Positions 13,122 through 26,339 of a DNA stretch of 64,000 nucleotides are shown piece after piece. The stretch's first letter is position 1. The number at the start of each line of letters is the position of its first letter. The DNA lies in the NCBI GenBank assembly GCA_013396755.1, contig VWZF01006015.1, forward strand, positions 62,133 to 126,132, written 5' to 3'. Both the position numbers and the translations under genes were made by a program. Under the pieces are notes generated by a model. That model worked only from the letters and a program-made list of their open reading frames with translations, had not been told where the DNA came from and searched no databases. Source of the DNA: Sclerurus mexicanus (lineage: Eukaryota; Chordata; Aves; Passeriformes; Furnariidae).

Positions 13122-13260
13122 CCGCGGCAGCCCGAGGGACTGCGGGGCCGCTGCCCCCGGCGCCGGGTCCAGCGGCATCCCCAGGGCGGGTCTCTGGGGG
13201 AGGCCCCGGTGCCGGTCCGGGGCGCGGACCCGACGCTGCATTCTCAGAGTCTCCAGCAGA

Positions 13261-13297
13261 GGCTGGGCTGGGCTGGGCTGGGCTGGGCCGGGTTGGG
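13261..13297 (+). repeat. GGGCT pentamer repeat / G-quadruplex motif
   Basis: Seven GGG runs are separated by two-base spacers (CT five times counting the leading copy, then CC and TT). This easily meets the usual G3N1-7 quadruplex pattern on the + strand. It ends directly before the window's ambiguous base at 13298, and lies about 31 nt before the candidate exon 1 donor, so it may be in the 5' UTR of the transcript as an RNA quadruplex. Confidence 0.85.
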
Positions 13298-13298
13298 N
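13298..13298. other. Ambiguous base (N)
   Basis: Single N immediately after the GGGCT repeat. The position suggests that the assembler or basecaller could not resolve the G-rich repeat, so repeat length here may also be wrong. Confidence 0.95.
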
Positions 13299-15089
13299 GG
13301 CGCGGAGGGGCCGCGGCCGCCGCCCCAGGTAAGAGGCGGCTCGGGGGGCGGCGGGGCGGGCACCGCGGGGCAGCCCAACTTCTCCGTCCCTCGCCGCGCC
13401 GCAAACTTTGCCGCCGCTCGACGGGCGCTCCCCGCGGGTGAGCGCGGTCTCGGCCCGGCCCCGGGGTCGCCTCCTCGGGACAGGCAGCCCCCGCACACCG
13501 GGGTGCCCCGGGTCTCCGCCGTGTCGGCGGGACAAGGCGGAGGTTTGGTGCCTCCTGGGCGTCGCTGCCGGGCGGGCGCTCCGCCGTGGTACCCGGGGCT
13601 CCAGCGCGGCTCCGCCGGCGGCGGGTCCCGGCACACCCTTCAGTTAAAGCGCTCCGGTGCTTGGAGAGCTGCAGCTCCTTCTTTAACCGGTGGTATCTCA
13701 AAACACCCTCTTAGGGCTCCTGTCTACACAAGAGCCGTCTCCCCATTTCTCTGTCACAGACCAGAGCCTTCGTGCCCATTCCGCACGGGCTTTGCTTGGG
13801 GTGTGTGTGGACGTGTGGCTGCGATGCCTGAGGAGCCCAGCCCGAACCCTTAGAGCTGGCCGGGTGACATCTCTCTTCACAGAGCCACATTTTTTTTCTA
13901 ACAACAAACTAAAAATAACTGTTCTAAAACTAGCACTTTCCTCATTTAAAATGTGGTTCCCAACTGGCTGTGCACAGGCCTTCTGGGAGCAAGAGCTGCA
14001 GCCGCGTCTGCTCCCACCGTGTGCCCCAGCACTGCCAAGCCAGGTGCCTCTTGCCAGGCAACTGGGGAGCCCAACCCGTGGCATCTGGGCTCCTGTGGGC
14101 ACTGGCGGTGGGTCTGGGGGTGGAGGGATGTGGTTGATGTCTCTATTCTTGTTTAATTTCTGACAGTTGTAACATCCCGCACAATCTGGGGAGAGCTGTC
14201 CTGTCTTCTCGTCTAACCTCATTTTATGCATGAACAAGACCAGTTGGAGGGGTGATGGTGTAGGCAGCAGCAAGGAGAGGCAGGCTCGAGAGTTCAGACA
14301 TAACTTTACAAGACAGTGCAGTGCACCTCAGGGAAGCCTTTGGACCTGAGGGGGCTATGAAGGATGGATGACTCCACCAGAGCTCTGGTTCTCCAGAGCT
14401 TGCTTGCATGGCCTGAGGAGATAAATGGGGAATGTGTCTCTCTGTCCCTGCTTCTGGGTTGGTACTGCACTGTTAAAGTGCCATGTGTTGCAACATAGTC
14501 TTGCATGCCACTGAGGATATCTCAGCTAATGACTGTTTCTTTGGGACCTGTTTCTGTCTCTTCAGAGTAGCTAAGGCTCAGAGCATGGCTGAAGCCTGCA
14601 GTCTCTGTACTCATACATTTTGTGCTCAGCTCAGAGCCTGGGCTTTGCCAGATTTTCCCTATGAGGCTGGTGGATGCTCTCCACTTCTTTCATGAGAGCA
14701 CTGGGTAAGGAGTATTTGAAACAAACAATTATCAAGGTTGGAGATCATTGTCCTGGTACATCAGTTTTCAAATGCTGAAAATAAATTGCTTCTCTGGCTT
14801 TGAATCTGAAACAGTTTCCCTGAGCTGTTGCTGTGTTTGTTTGTTTTCAAGGCCAAAGGGTGGTTCAGCTGCTCATTGATGAAATCCTGAAATGTTGACA
14901 GTACCCTGAGTGTAGCACAGGGTAGAGCCCACTGAAATCTGAATAAGCTGGCCCAGATTCTGTACTGACTTTTGTATCACGTATATCTCTGCTCCAGTGG
15001 GGTGGGGGTCAGAGCAAGTGAGGCTTGGTCTCTGTATGAAATGCCAGTCGCTGAATAATACAGAGTGGAAATTGGTGGGCTTATGAAAG

Positions 15090-15960
15090 AAAACGTATGT
15101 GCTGTTTCATAGGTAAAAAGAGCCAGCTTTGTTCCTGCCTAAAAAAAAAAAGTGCCCTTTGCTTTTTGGTGCATTGACACTTTATAATGTGATATGGTGA
15201 TTTCATACCTATGACAGAGAAGTGGCTACTGAAACAAGGTCAGTTTTAAAACTCTTTTTCAGAAGAAGCTAGCAGGCCTCCTGGAAAAAAAAAAAAGAAA
15301 AGGTTTCCTTTAGATTAAAAATAACAGTTAAAATCCTATTTTTCCTAGCTCCATATCAAATAATACGATATTTTCGTGATTTAAATGCGTTGTCATGTTT
15401 GAAAAATTCGTAGTTCTTGCTTTTGTGTAAGGATTCTAAGATAAGGGTCATAATTCACTGTTCATTGTGCATATGTCTGATTAGCTTTGGGGTGTTTTTT
15501 TTGCACATTGAAAATAATATTGAGCTAGCAAGGGGTTTTTCGTAGCGAATTTTACTTTTGTGCTCCTAGTCACTATCCCATAGTAGTAAAATTTGGCTGC
15601 AAATATTACAGAGGGAATGTTTGTTTGTTTGAAACCCTTTTTACAACCCGTGAACTTTATATTGTTAGAAGGATTAGATTGCTCATGGAAGCTTTGAAAC
15701 AAAACTGGACTTCAGACGGGATTTAATCTGATGTTATTCCTTTAAAGTACAATTACATATTTACTTTCAAATAAGTAGTTTTTATATTTGAAAGCCCATA
15801 TTTGAAAAGTAAGGAAAAACAAATTGAAAAAGAAATAGTGTGGTGACACTTTCTTTTGACATCATGTCGTGAAGCAGTATTTGTACATAAGAATACAGCC
15901 ATGTATGAATTTGTGTCATTATCTTTTAACCGTGTGGTTATGCAACTGTGTTTGGGTTTA
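15090..15960. other. AT-rich block in intron 1, possible conserved element
   Basis: About 870 bp of distinctly AT-rich DNA within GC-richer surroundings, with many TTTGAAA, ATTTAAAT and TAAT-type words and two A-runs. It has no open frame of note and no recognisable transposon. Composition suggests either constrained non-coding DNA or simply an AT-rich patch; alignment to other birds would distinguish these. Confidence 0.3.
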
Positions 15961-18900
15961 CAAGCAATGACACTTCTCTGCAGATAAGTCCATACATATC
16001 CCGAGGCACAGGCCATTTTGAGTGATCTGCTTTCTTGAAAAATTTACATGTAAAGATGAGGTGGGTGTGAGTCCCAGCAAGACTCCTTGCCTGAGGTGGT
16101 AGGTGGACACGGTGTAAGATCCTTGCTGTTCTCTGGATCCCTTTAGTCTCTACCACCAATTTATCCCATGGCATTTCCTTGCGGGAGCGGTGCCCGAAGG
16201 GGAGGGATGTCATCAGCTTTGACTCAGACCGTTTGTTGCCCTGGGACTGTCGTGCCCTGTGCCCTTGGTACCCGCACAGTCTTTGCTCTGTGGTGGGCAG
16301 GGCTCCTCTGTGTCACCCTGTGCTCAGCGGTCTGAGTGTGGCAGCCCTGGGCTGCAGGTGAGGGGACAGAGCTCTGCCCCGTGGGTTTGGCTGCCCCAAC
16401 ATTTGCAGGGCTCATGCCTGCATGTCCCTTTGAGATGTGTTGCTTGTGAAGCACAGTCCCCCCTCCATCCCAGCAGATAAGCCAGGTCTTTCTGTCTGGA
16501 TTTGGGCAGCAAATTGCTGCCTGTCGGCGTTCCTTGCTCCCATGCAGACTTGGAGTATGGGGTTGGACTGGGACTCACCCATCATCTAGCATGGGGTGGG
16601 GGACATCTGTCTCTGTGGTTGTGTCTGGTTTGTGGGTGTAGTTTCTGCATCAGAGAGCTTTGGAAGGGTCAGGTGGGGGACTCTCTGCTCCTGCTAGTAG
16701 CCACTGCAGAGACCCATCCTCCCAGTTCACTGTTTCTTTTTCATTTAGTCATCACTTTCTATTATTTGCAAAGTCCATAAAAGGAATACAGAACATTACA
16801 GTAATTTTCAGTCTTACGCTTTGCACCAACTCTGCCTTCAGAGACGAGTTCAGATTTTGCTTTAGCCTGGCTCTGTCTCTCCTTCATTTTCTTTCTTTTC
16901 ACTGTCCTTTGTGATGTGGCAGGGAGAAGGGAGTTCTGTGTTATCCTGTTGGGGAAGGGCTGTTGGATGGTATTTTAGTGCTGGTTCTCCAGGACAATGT
17001 CTGGGTAGTCAAAGTGGATCCGTTTCCATCAGTTTCTACCTCCCCTCATCGCACAAGGCTGACTGGGATGCCTGCAGAGGGTCTAGATTCTTTCTTCTCT
17101 GATGAAAGCTGTGTATCTTCTTGGTGGTGCTATTCCTCTGATCCTCTTGCAGTGTGGTTGGAATTCTTCCTGCAAGCGGATGTCTCAGCTCTTCAACGGC
17201 ATTACAGCACCTTCTCTTTTCTCATTTGAGGGCTTGTGGGACATTCTGGGCCTTGGCAGGCAGTAACTGGCAGCTGGGTGGGGAGCCTGTGGCAGCCACA
17301 GAGCTCCCTTTGCTGCTCATGTTACCTGGTGCATGTAAGGCAAAGGGGGATAGAGGACTGCTGGGAGGTGGGAGCATGAGGACTGTTCACAGCATGTGGG
17401 TTGCCTGGGCATGGCTTTGGTCTTAAAAATTTGGATTTCAGTGTTGCTTCTCACGTCTCCCCCAGCGCCCAGCACGGGGAGTGTGGTGGTGGTGAGTGTG
17501 CACACCAGTATCAGCTGGGAATAGTGCTAGAAGGCATCTTTGAGCAAAAGGCATGGGACAGACCTTGCTAAACTGAGGCCCCTGTGTTGTTCTTCTTGAG
17601 AGTGGGGGTAGTTGTGCCCTTGGACATAGGAGAGGCAGCCAGCCCGAAGCTGATCCATCTGCTCCAGCCCAGTGACTAGGTGTGACTGGATCATTCATTG
17701 CTGCTACACTTACAGGCTGAAAATCAAGGTGCTTTTCAGAAAGTATGTCCTTTCTGCTGGGTGCCCAAACGCAGGATAGCTCACTAAACACAAGAGTTAT
17801 AATACTCATTGCATCCTAATGACATTTTTTCAGCAAATGGCAGTACTCCTCTGTTCCCAGTCCTGCCGCGCTGCCCTAGTCTGGGAATCTGGACCTGCCT
17901 TCTCTCTGCCTGTTGTGCCCTGTTCTGCTCCCCTGCTTTTACTCACTTCCTTGCCCCTCACTCTGACAGCACCATCCATGAGCCTGGAAAAAAAGCCGAA
18001 CAGAGCTCGTTCAGCTTTGACTCTACTCAGTGCTGCACTTCCTAATTTTGGATCCTAGTGAGAGAGCCATGTCTTAGCTCACACTCAGCAGGACTGAGAC
18101 TCTGGGCAAAGTGCCTGTTAGCACTGCTCTCACACTGTTGAGGGCAAAATCTGCTCCCCAAACAAAACAAGTTTGCCTGTCTCACACTGTCACTGCTGTC
18201 ACCTGTGCTGAATTTGGCCCTGACTGGTTGATGATGGAAGCTGTGGGTGCAATGGAGGTGATGCTGTGCTTGGTGTTTGTCAGCAGTAGCCACGGATCTA
18301 TAGCTGCCCTATAGAAGCATTTAGCCAGGTGCTTGTCCAGCAGAGCTGGGAGCATCCTGCCCCTGGTTTGGGCAGGGGTATGTCAGGGCCAGTCATTTCA
18401 CGGGACAAAGTGGTTCTGTGCTCTGGTTATGGCAGTTTTGTGAGCCTTGCTGACTGGGAAGCCTTTCAGGGAATCATGAAAGCAGAATTGTTTGTCCAAC
18501 CAATACCCCCTACCCATCTTTGTTGCTCCTCCCTGCTACAGAGGACACTAAGGGGAAGGAGACATGAGCTCACTCCTCTTTGCTTGCTGACACTACCTCA
18601 CTCACCATTGCTGCTTCAGCTAGGGTTTTATTAATCTCTTCCTAATTGACTGCAGCCAGTGGCATTAACTGCAGGTGACTTGAAGCTTGAGGCCCTCAAC
18701 TCACCTGAAGCTGCTGATGGCCAGAAGCTTTCTGCAGCCAATGATGGGATGTGAAAGGAGTCGCCATAGAAACATCTTGGGCAATAAATGGAGCCTAAAA
18801 AGCTCTGACTGCCTTTTGGCAGGAGCCTATGTGTGAATGTGGGTGCAGGTAGTGGTGTGCACCCAGCAGACCAAGGATGCAAGGCGTTTGGAAACAGCAG

Positions 18901-20384
18901 CTGCAGGAGCAAACACAGGATCTGGACACTGCTTTGGTAAGCTAGCATTTTCCATTTTGATTGCAAAACTGAGTCAGAGCAAGAGGGTGTGATGTGGTCC
19001 TGATGCTGGCCTGGCAGGAGAGAGCTTGTTCTGACAGCTGAGCTGTGTCCAGTCTGTGAAGCATTCAGCCCCTCCTGGGCACTGCAGCCACAGGCTTGGG
19101 GCAGCCTCATCCCTCTGCTGTGCATGGCAGACTCTCCAGACTCTGCAGCCTCTGTGGGTGACACCCATTTTTCTCTGGGCTCTTTCTTGAGCACTGCTGC
19201 CCTTCCCTGTGGTCTGGCACTCAGGAGCTGTGCACGGGCAGACCACAGCACAGGGAGGGTCTGAAGCCCCATGCCCGCCCAAGAGGTGTTGGAGCTGGGT
19301 ACTTTGAGGGTGTGTTCCCCAGGCCCTGGCCTGGATCTGCCCCCTCAGTGCCCCCCTACTGCCTTTCTGGGCAGAGCCTGGATGCCCCTTGCTGGCTGTT
19401 TGCTGGCCAGGGAGCCTGGGCTTCCTGAAGGCAGGCTGTGGGGCAGATGGCTCCTCTGGCTCTGAGTCCCCATGTAAGCCAGAGTTGGGGAGGACAGATA
19501 AAGATTTGGCTGCTCCTGAGGCTCAAATCCTCCTGGTTTGGCCATCCCAGGACAGAGGAGTGCTGGATACCCTGGGCCAACCCTTTGTTCTGGCACCCTC
19601 CTTCTGCTTTGGAATGGCTGTTCCCTTGTGCAAGACAGTAACTTCTGTGTGTGCCTGGGGATGCTGCGCTCCCTCTCCCAGTCCTGCTTTCTTGCATCTC
19701 TGTCTGTCACACTGGGATTATCTCCCTCTGCTCCTACTGCAGCTGCTTCCCAGAATCCCAAATCCCCAAAATGCTGTTTCGCCAATAATCCTTGTCATTA
19801 AAAGTGGCTCCTAAGCTCAGAGCACCTCCTCCTGTCCTCATCACCCTCTTTAGAAAGGAGCAGTTTGAGATGTGCACATACTAGCAGTGAGCTTGTTAAC
19901 CTGGGACAGGACACTGTTTTGTCCCACCCCACACACAGCTGAACTCCAGAGCTACCCTTGGGTCCTTCTGGATTTTCACTATTCTATTTTTCAGCAGTGT
20001 GAAAATGTGCTTTCTCCCTTGTTGTTACGGCCCTAACAAAGCACGTGGCTGTTGGTGCCAGTGCTGTGCCATGTGTGGGAGAGGGAATTGTCTCCCCTGT
20101 CACTGGAGTCTGGAAGGTTGAGGACATACAGGTGAGGGGGGGTTTGCTTTGGGAGCTGGACTTCACCAGCTTTCTGAACTTGGCTGCCTTCCCACTTATG
20201 AAATACAGCTGAACCTTTTGATGGCAGGTAGGAATAGCTGAGCATCAGCAGAGTCCTTAACAAATTACATCCCTGCTTAAACTTTTAAAAGTCAGCTGAA
20301 CACTCGTTTGCTACAGCCCTCCCAGGCTGTTCCCCAGCGGCACGGTATTTTCTGCAATAAAACTCCTGCTGCAGTAGTTCTGTC

Positions 20385-20600
20385 CGGAGGCAGGGCAGGG
20401 CACTCTTTCCCTGGGCATCATCACCTGTGCTGCAGGAGGCGGGGATTCTTTGCGTGGCTGTTTTGGGATGCTGCGGAGGTGCGAGGTCAGCTGTGCTCAG
20501 GGTTTGGCAGCGGGCGGGGGTCCGGCTGCCCCCGAGCCGGGCGGGGGGCTCCTCCTCGGGCCGGTGCCGGCAGAGGGAGCCATCCTTCCTCCTTTCATGT
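20385..20600. promoter_or_regulatory. Small CpG-rich patch in intron 1
   Basis: CpG is locally enriched, especially 20505-20575 (GCGGGCGGGGG, CCCGAGCCGGGCGG and CGGGCCGGTGCCGG words), in otherwise CpG-poor intronic DNA. It is too short for a classical CpG island. It could be an alternative CDH22 promoter, an enhancer that stays unmethylated, or a chance GC-rich patch. Confidence 0.35.
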
Positions 20601-23600
20601 GCACAGCCCCGTGTGCCAATTAAGCAATTAACTTGAAAGGTGCGGTGAGATTAGAACCAGGGTCCTCCGCTGGGCAGTGGCTCTGCTCGTCTCGCTGAGG
20701 CTCAGAAGTGAGCGTGGCTTTCCCAGGTAGCTTTTCTTCGCCTTGCCACGCAGGTTCGCCTCTCAGGTGAACCCTTGGGTGGGTTTGATCTGGTCGAACC
20801 TCCATGGCAGGTATGGTGGAGACTGATGGCAGTGCCTTGGTCAGCTGGGTGTGTGAGCAGGGGAGAAGCAGGGCTGCAACTGTGAGCCCCCAAGGACCAT
20901 GGAATGAGTGACCAGGGAGTGTGGCTTACCCTGCAGGTATAGACATGGCCTTGATTTGCCTTGCCCAGGACTTGGCAATGGATTAGCCAAGTCAGACAAG
21001 GGCTTGTGAGCTGGAGCTGTGAAGTCCTGCCTGGAGGACTGAATGTTGTGCTGGCAGATGATGCTGCTGCTCCCTTCCTTGGTATCACAAGGTGATGGAG
21101 GCATGAAGTGAAATGCAAGCACTGAACCTTCCCTGGCTGGAGTAGCCACCACAGGTGAGCATTTATGGATTTTGTTGGAAAAAAAGTTCCATTTTTGTGC
21201 AATGGGAGACTCGTGTCTAGCTGGGAAGGATGTTGGAACCATTGGTTGAGGCTCTAATTAGTTTTGCACCTAGAGTGCTAATGTGTTATAGTGGATTAAA
21301 GGGAAAGTGGGTGGTGCTTGTCTGCTCCAGGACAGGAGATCTGAGCTCATAGCATGGGACTGAGGGGCTCAAAGCTTTGTGCAAGGAGAATGGCAGCTTC
21401 TTACTGTGCCAGGGCTCCTGCTTTCTGTTTAATGCATTTGGAAAGGGTCAGTCTGACTTCCTCTGCTCTGGCTGTGAACATGGCCTGCAATGGTGCTGCC
21501 ATGTGTTTAGGAACTGTTGTGGGATAACCTCACTAAGCAGCTGAGCATCACAGAGCCACTTGCTTACTCCCTCATTCCCAAGTGGAGCATGAGAAGAATA
21601 AAACTTGTGGGTTGAGATAGAAGTGGTTTCATAAGTGAAGTGGAAGAAAAGAGAAAATAAAACAAGGGACGCAAAGGCAAACACTCATTGCTTTCTATAG
21701 GTAGACTGATGCCCAGGCAGTTCCTGAGCTAAAAGTGGCTAACTAAGCTCCCTCCTCTCCCTTTTTATTGCTGAGCACGACATTAGATGGAATGGCATAT
21801 CTTTGTGGTTGGTCTGGGTCATCTGCCTGGTTGTGTCCACTCCCAAACTCTTGTGCATCCCCAGTCTGTTTACTGAGGGGCATAGTGAGAGCAGAGAAGG
21901 CTTTGACACTGCACAGTTTGGCACTGGGCAAATCATTAGTGTGTTGCCAGTTTTGTTTTGGTCACAAATCTGAAACTCAGCACCATATAAGCTGCTGTGA
22001 AGCAAATTAACTCCCTTCTAGCCAGAGCCGGTACAGGACAGTTAAACACCTTTTAGTGCTTGCACTGAGGCACGATGCCTTGGTGCCCTTGGCAAAGAGC
22101 CCCCATCACACCTGGGCAGTGGGAGATGGGGCTTCTGTCCTGTGGATCTGATGGCCAAGGCAGACTCAAGGCTGCCCAGGGCAGAGGCACAGCACTGCCA
22201 GACGTGGTTTTTGTTGGGAGAAGCTAGAGAGGCAATGGAGTGCTGGAGAAGAAGCCTTGGGAAGCAGGGCTGCATGCAGGCAGTGACAGTGAGCTGCTTG
22301 CTCAGATGGTGTAAATCAGCCTCAGTTCTTCAGAGTGCTGGGGTTGGCAGGACAGGGTCTGACCAGTGATTGCTGTGGGGCTGCTGAGTATCTCCCTTCT
22401 GTTCCTGGGCACAGGCTCCAGTCAAGTTTGGTGCTTCTAGGGAGGTGTTTTCCAAACCTTAGGCTGTCCCAGAAGCAGAAAATCCTGCAGCTGAGCCTGT
22501 GTTGCTTATAGTAAGCACTGTCCTGGTTGTGAAAAGCTGCTGTGAAATAGAAGTGAGAGGGAGGGACTGTGAAACCCCAGGCTGGAAGGTCTTTTCTTTA
22601 GACTGCAGCTGAGCTGGGCTTAGGCAGAGGTAGGACACAATGTCTGGTTCTGGTTTCCACAATGCAGCACGTGCGTTTCCCTTGTGAGTGATCAAGGGCT
22701 GGTAGTGAGACTCCTCTCTGTCTCTTTTATATCTAGTCCATCACTGTGCTATCTGGTGCTTCCCAAGTATGTATAGAAATAGCAACGACAGATTTTCTTT
22801 GTCCTCTCCTAGCCAATGTCTGAAGCGTTTGGTAAGTTTATATGTTTTTGTGCATGAGGTTTGTCTGTGCACCAAGATGAGGAAAGCTGTCTTGTGAACT
22901 AATACTCTTGGTCCCCTCCACCATGGGGGCCCAAGGACTGTGCAGAAACATTGCTTGTGCTTGGTCCCAAACCTCTCAAAAGTTTGGTATCAGCCCTGCT
23001 CAGGGCAGCTGTGTCTTGTGGCTGTTTTGGAATCACAGTGACTGCGTGTTCATGGATGAGTTTTGGTGTCAAGTCACTGTGAGAGCTGATGGGACATGTG
23101 AGTGGCAAGCCATGTACAGCTCTGAGGGACAGAATAGCTTCTTGGCTGGACACTGCTTGGCTTTGGATGCCCAAATTCTGCTTGAAGCTGCTGCCAGCCC
23201 AGCAGCCTGAGAAGGGTAGTGGTTTGGAGGGGAGTACACAAAGAAACACATTTTGTCTGCAATGCAGTCCTCCCTAGTTGGCTTCGGGCAGTCCAGTGTC
23301 TGTCTGGAGCAGTGGGGGACTGGAGACTGGTGTGGCAGCACACAGAGGAGGTAGGTGTAGTTTGGGATTTCAGCACTTTTGCAACTGAGTGCATGGATAA
23401 GGGATGGTGGGCTCTAGACTAGGGACTTTGGGACATTTGAAGGGGTTCTAATGTGACTGTCATCAAACAAGCTAGGAGGGATTGTGGAGAAGGAGAAGGA
23501 AGTCAAACAAACCAGAGCGCAAGGAGAGAGTGACCAAGGGTCTGTAGTGTAGTGACAGAGAGCAGGATGCAAACAGTTGAGGTGTGTGAGGGTGACCAAG

Positions 23601-24072
23601 TCAGAGAAAGCCACACAAGAAAGTAGGAGCGTGTCTACCTGTGTGCTGCCAGTTCTCCCCCTCTCAAACATGGAACTGCTTTGGGGAGAGGGGTGGCCTT
23701 GATGAGCATTCTCAGAGCCAGTGTCTATAGATTTTTTTGGTTTAGAGGATCTTTCACTGTCAACAGTACTGAGTGGCTGTTGGACTGGATGGAGAAAGTT
23801 GGGTCGGGGGGTCCTGCGTGTGCCAGGGAGTGTTTTTTGGGAGGCCCCTCGCTGAAGCAGTGCCAGGCTGCAAACCTGCAGTGAGGCTGAAGGACTCGGA
23901 GCTGCAAATGGCTGCAGCCTGCCTGTGTGAGTCTCTGTGCCCTCTCTTGCATGCACATGCTCACGTGTTCCAGCACGATCCCGCTTGCTCACGTGTATGT
24001 GTATCTCCTTGGCTCTATTCTTTCACATGCACTTTGTCCATTTGCTCTTCTGTCCTCCCTGTTGCTACTGTA

Positions 24073-24091
24073 ATCTCTCTCTCTCTCTCTT
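24073..24091. repeat. (TC)9 microsatellite
   Basis: About nine TC units followed by a T/C-rich stretch; simple dinucleotide repeat in intron 1. Confidence 0.85.
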
Positions 24092-26032
24092 TTTCTCCCT
24101 TTGTTCCCTGGGCTTCTTTCCTGCCTCTTACTTCACCAAGTTCCTCTTTACTCTTTTTGATAATAAAAACATTAGAACCTACATACAAGGCCCCAAGGTC
24201 CCTGCTTTGTGCAGGTACATGAGGAAAGACCCTTCAAAGCCTGTGTGCTGGGTTGGGAAGGTTCTCACAGTCTCACTGTTGCCAGGAGTGGCAGAAGCAA
24301 AGGGCTTGATTGTGAAATAAGGCCTGTGCAAAACCTGACGCTGTGTCCTCTGTCCATCTGGGAATGTCAGAAGTGAAGGTGCCGATCTTGTTTGATGGAG
24401 TTTTACACCAAAGCCCTGAACCCTTATGCCTGATGGGAGGAACTGGGCGATTAATCTCCCTTTGTCACTTGTGCTGAGCAGAGTGGTTGTTCTCCAAGCT
24501 CGCAGTCTGTCCCTTCCTCATTGTGCCATTGGTTTGGTAGTAACATTAAAGAGAAGCTGCTTGTGGATTCTGCTCCAGCCTGCTGTGTTCACGTGCTTCC
24601 AGCTTTCAGAAATGTTCTCCTTTTCAACTGCAATTTGCACGTTTGGCCTCTGCTGAGAGGTGATGCTTCAATGGGATGCTGAAGTCTGGTGGTTGGAAAG
24701 CAGCATTTCTAGTGACACGCTGAGCTGTGCTGTTTTGTGTATGTGGTACCCCACTGTATTTCCTTTGCTTGAAGTTTCTGTGGGGCTGTTGAATGCTGGT
24801 CCACAGTCTGCAAATGCAGTGCTGGAGGGATGTGGAGGAGGAATCACTTTTTTTTTCTTCACCTGACAAAGCGGTCAGAGTTTCTTGCAGAGAAAAGGCT
24901 AGTGCTACATCTGACTTGTCATAAGGATGCGGCTCTCCTGTGCTGGTCCATCATGATAAAAATAATTCAGACCCTAGATAGGGAAGGGCTCTGAAATCCA
25001 GAGATACATTTAACGCTTTGTTTTTTCCCCTCTTACAGTCCTTCAAGAAATGTGCATCCTGTCTGTAGTGGTCTCTTTCAGCTCTTTTCAGCCACACTCC
25101 AGTTTTCTGATGCTTGCTTCCACTTTGACTCTCTCATAGAGGAACTTGTGTCATGAAACTCCTTGCTGAAAACTGGATTTGAGAAAGAGCAGGCAGTAAA
25201 ATCAAAAGCCATCAGCTGTTCCTGGAGTTTGCTGCTGTCTTGCAGGCCTTTGGGTTTATACACAGCAAAGGTCACAGAAGCAACAGGCTTGTTTTGGCAT
25301 ATTTGCTTCCCTTGTGCTTGCTCTTTGAGCAGCATGACCTGTGTGTGGGGTCATGACTCAAGAACACTAAAAGGGGACTGGGGATGGGCTATGGCAGCAG
25401 GACCCTCTGTGCCTATGCCAGCCTCTTCCTGGGCACGTGGGCCACTGTGGAGCCTTTTTGCAGGCACTTACGTTGGTCACTGTGTTGGAACTGGCTGTCA
25501 GCAGGATCATCTCCTCCTTTCTCTGGGCAAAGTGCCTCAGAGACCCTGAGCACACTTTCCGAGGAGAAACTTGGTCTTTCTTCTGGGGCCGCAGACTTGG
25601 GAGATGATTCATTTGTGTCTGCAACAGGATTGGCAACTCTGGGTTCTATGTGTGAGGATTTTGGAAATCCCGCCTGGGAGCACCTGTATGTCAGTGCTGG
25701 CAGCAGAGACCCAAGTCAGGGCCTCCCAGAGCAGGTGGCCAAGGTCCACCTTGATGAGATGTCTAGTCCTGTCCCAAACTCACTCCCTTGGGAGAGAGGA
25801 GTGGTTTGCCTTTCACTGGTGTTAGCTGTTCCTGCCCTTAGGTCTGCCCTGGGTTGCTGTGCACCTGCCTGCAGCTCTCAGGAGAGACCCTGATAGCTGA
25901 AGGTGGAGGAGAAGAGTGATTCCTCCCTGGACAAGCCATGGTAGTGGAAAATAAACTCGATCTGACCAGGTAAAATCTTTAAATAGCACCTGTAAGTACT
26001 GTCTGGGCTGCTGTGTGGTGGCTGCCTCTCCA

Positions 26033-26044
26033 TGTGTGTGTGTG
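26033..26044. repeat. (TG)6 microsatellite
   Basis: Six perfect TG units in intron 1, short and probably stable. Confidence 0.8.
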
Positions 26045-26339
26045 TCCCTTTGGACTCCTTCAGGAGCTGTTTGAAATGTGGAGAGTGGCATCATTCTGCT
26101 TGCAGGGGGCATGTGAAAGGTGTGATATTGCTGGCAGAGCAGGGAAAGTTGGTGTCTGTCCAGTACAGGGCATGTGAGACAGGACAGAAATGGAGCAGCA
26201 CCTTGTCACCTGTTGTAGCATCTCCTGGTGTGTGTTGACAGCCAGGATCTGCCCTTCCTTAAGGGAAGGTGAGAGGACTGGCCCAGGGAAAGGCAGAGGG
26301 GCTGGTGTGCCTCTCTTTAAACTGTTCCATCACTCCTGG

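Larger units (their letters stand above)
13200..13328 (+). other. Candidate untranslated exon 1 of CDH22 (3' end only)
   Basis: The sequence CCCCAG followed by GTAAGA at 13329 is a near-consensus splice donor on the coding strand, inside the CpG island. No coding exon lies between here and the ATG exon at 37.5 kb. A non-coding first exon ending at 13328 is therefore the simplest model. The 5' boundary given is arbitrary, because the transcription start cannot be seen. A second usable donor (GCGG followed by GTGAGC at 13438) could define an alternative end. Assignment is by inference from position and splice-site quality; transcript data would settle it. Confidence 0.45.
12890..13650. promoter_or_regulatory. 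CpG island, presumed CDH22 promoter region
   Basis: CpG dinucleotides are frequent over roughly 750 bp, in contrast to the CpG-poor DNA on both sides. GC-box-like words (GGGGCGG near 12976, GGGGGCGGCGGGGCGGGC near 13344-13362) suggest Sp/KLF sites. I see no convincing TATA box. It is the only large CpG island upstream of the CDH22 start codon, and it contains good + strand splice donors. This fits the usual arrangement of a GC-rich, untranslated first exon separated by a long intron from the exon holding the ATG. The transcription start cannot be placed from sequence. Confidence 0.72.

Noticed and set aside
13026..13853. 275-codon + and 205-codon - open frames across the CpG island
   Set aside because: Very GC-rich DNA has few stop codons; the translations are Arg/Gly/Pro/Ala-rich with no domain and include the ambiguous base.
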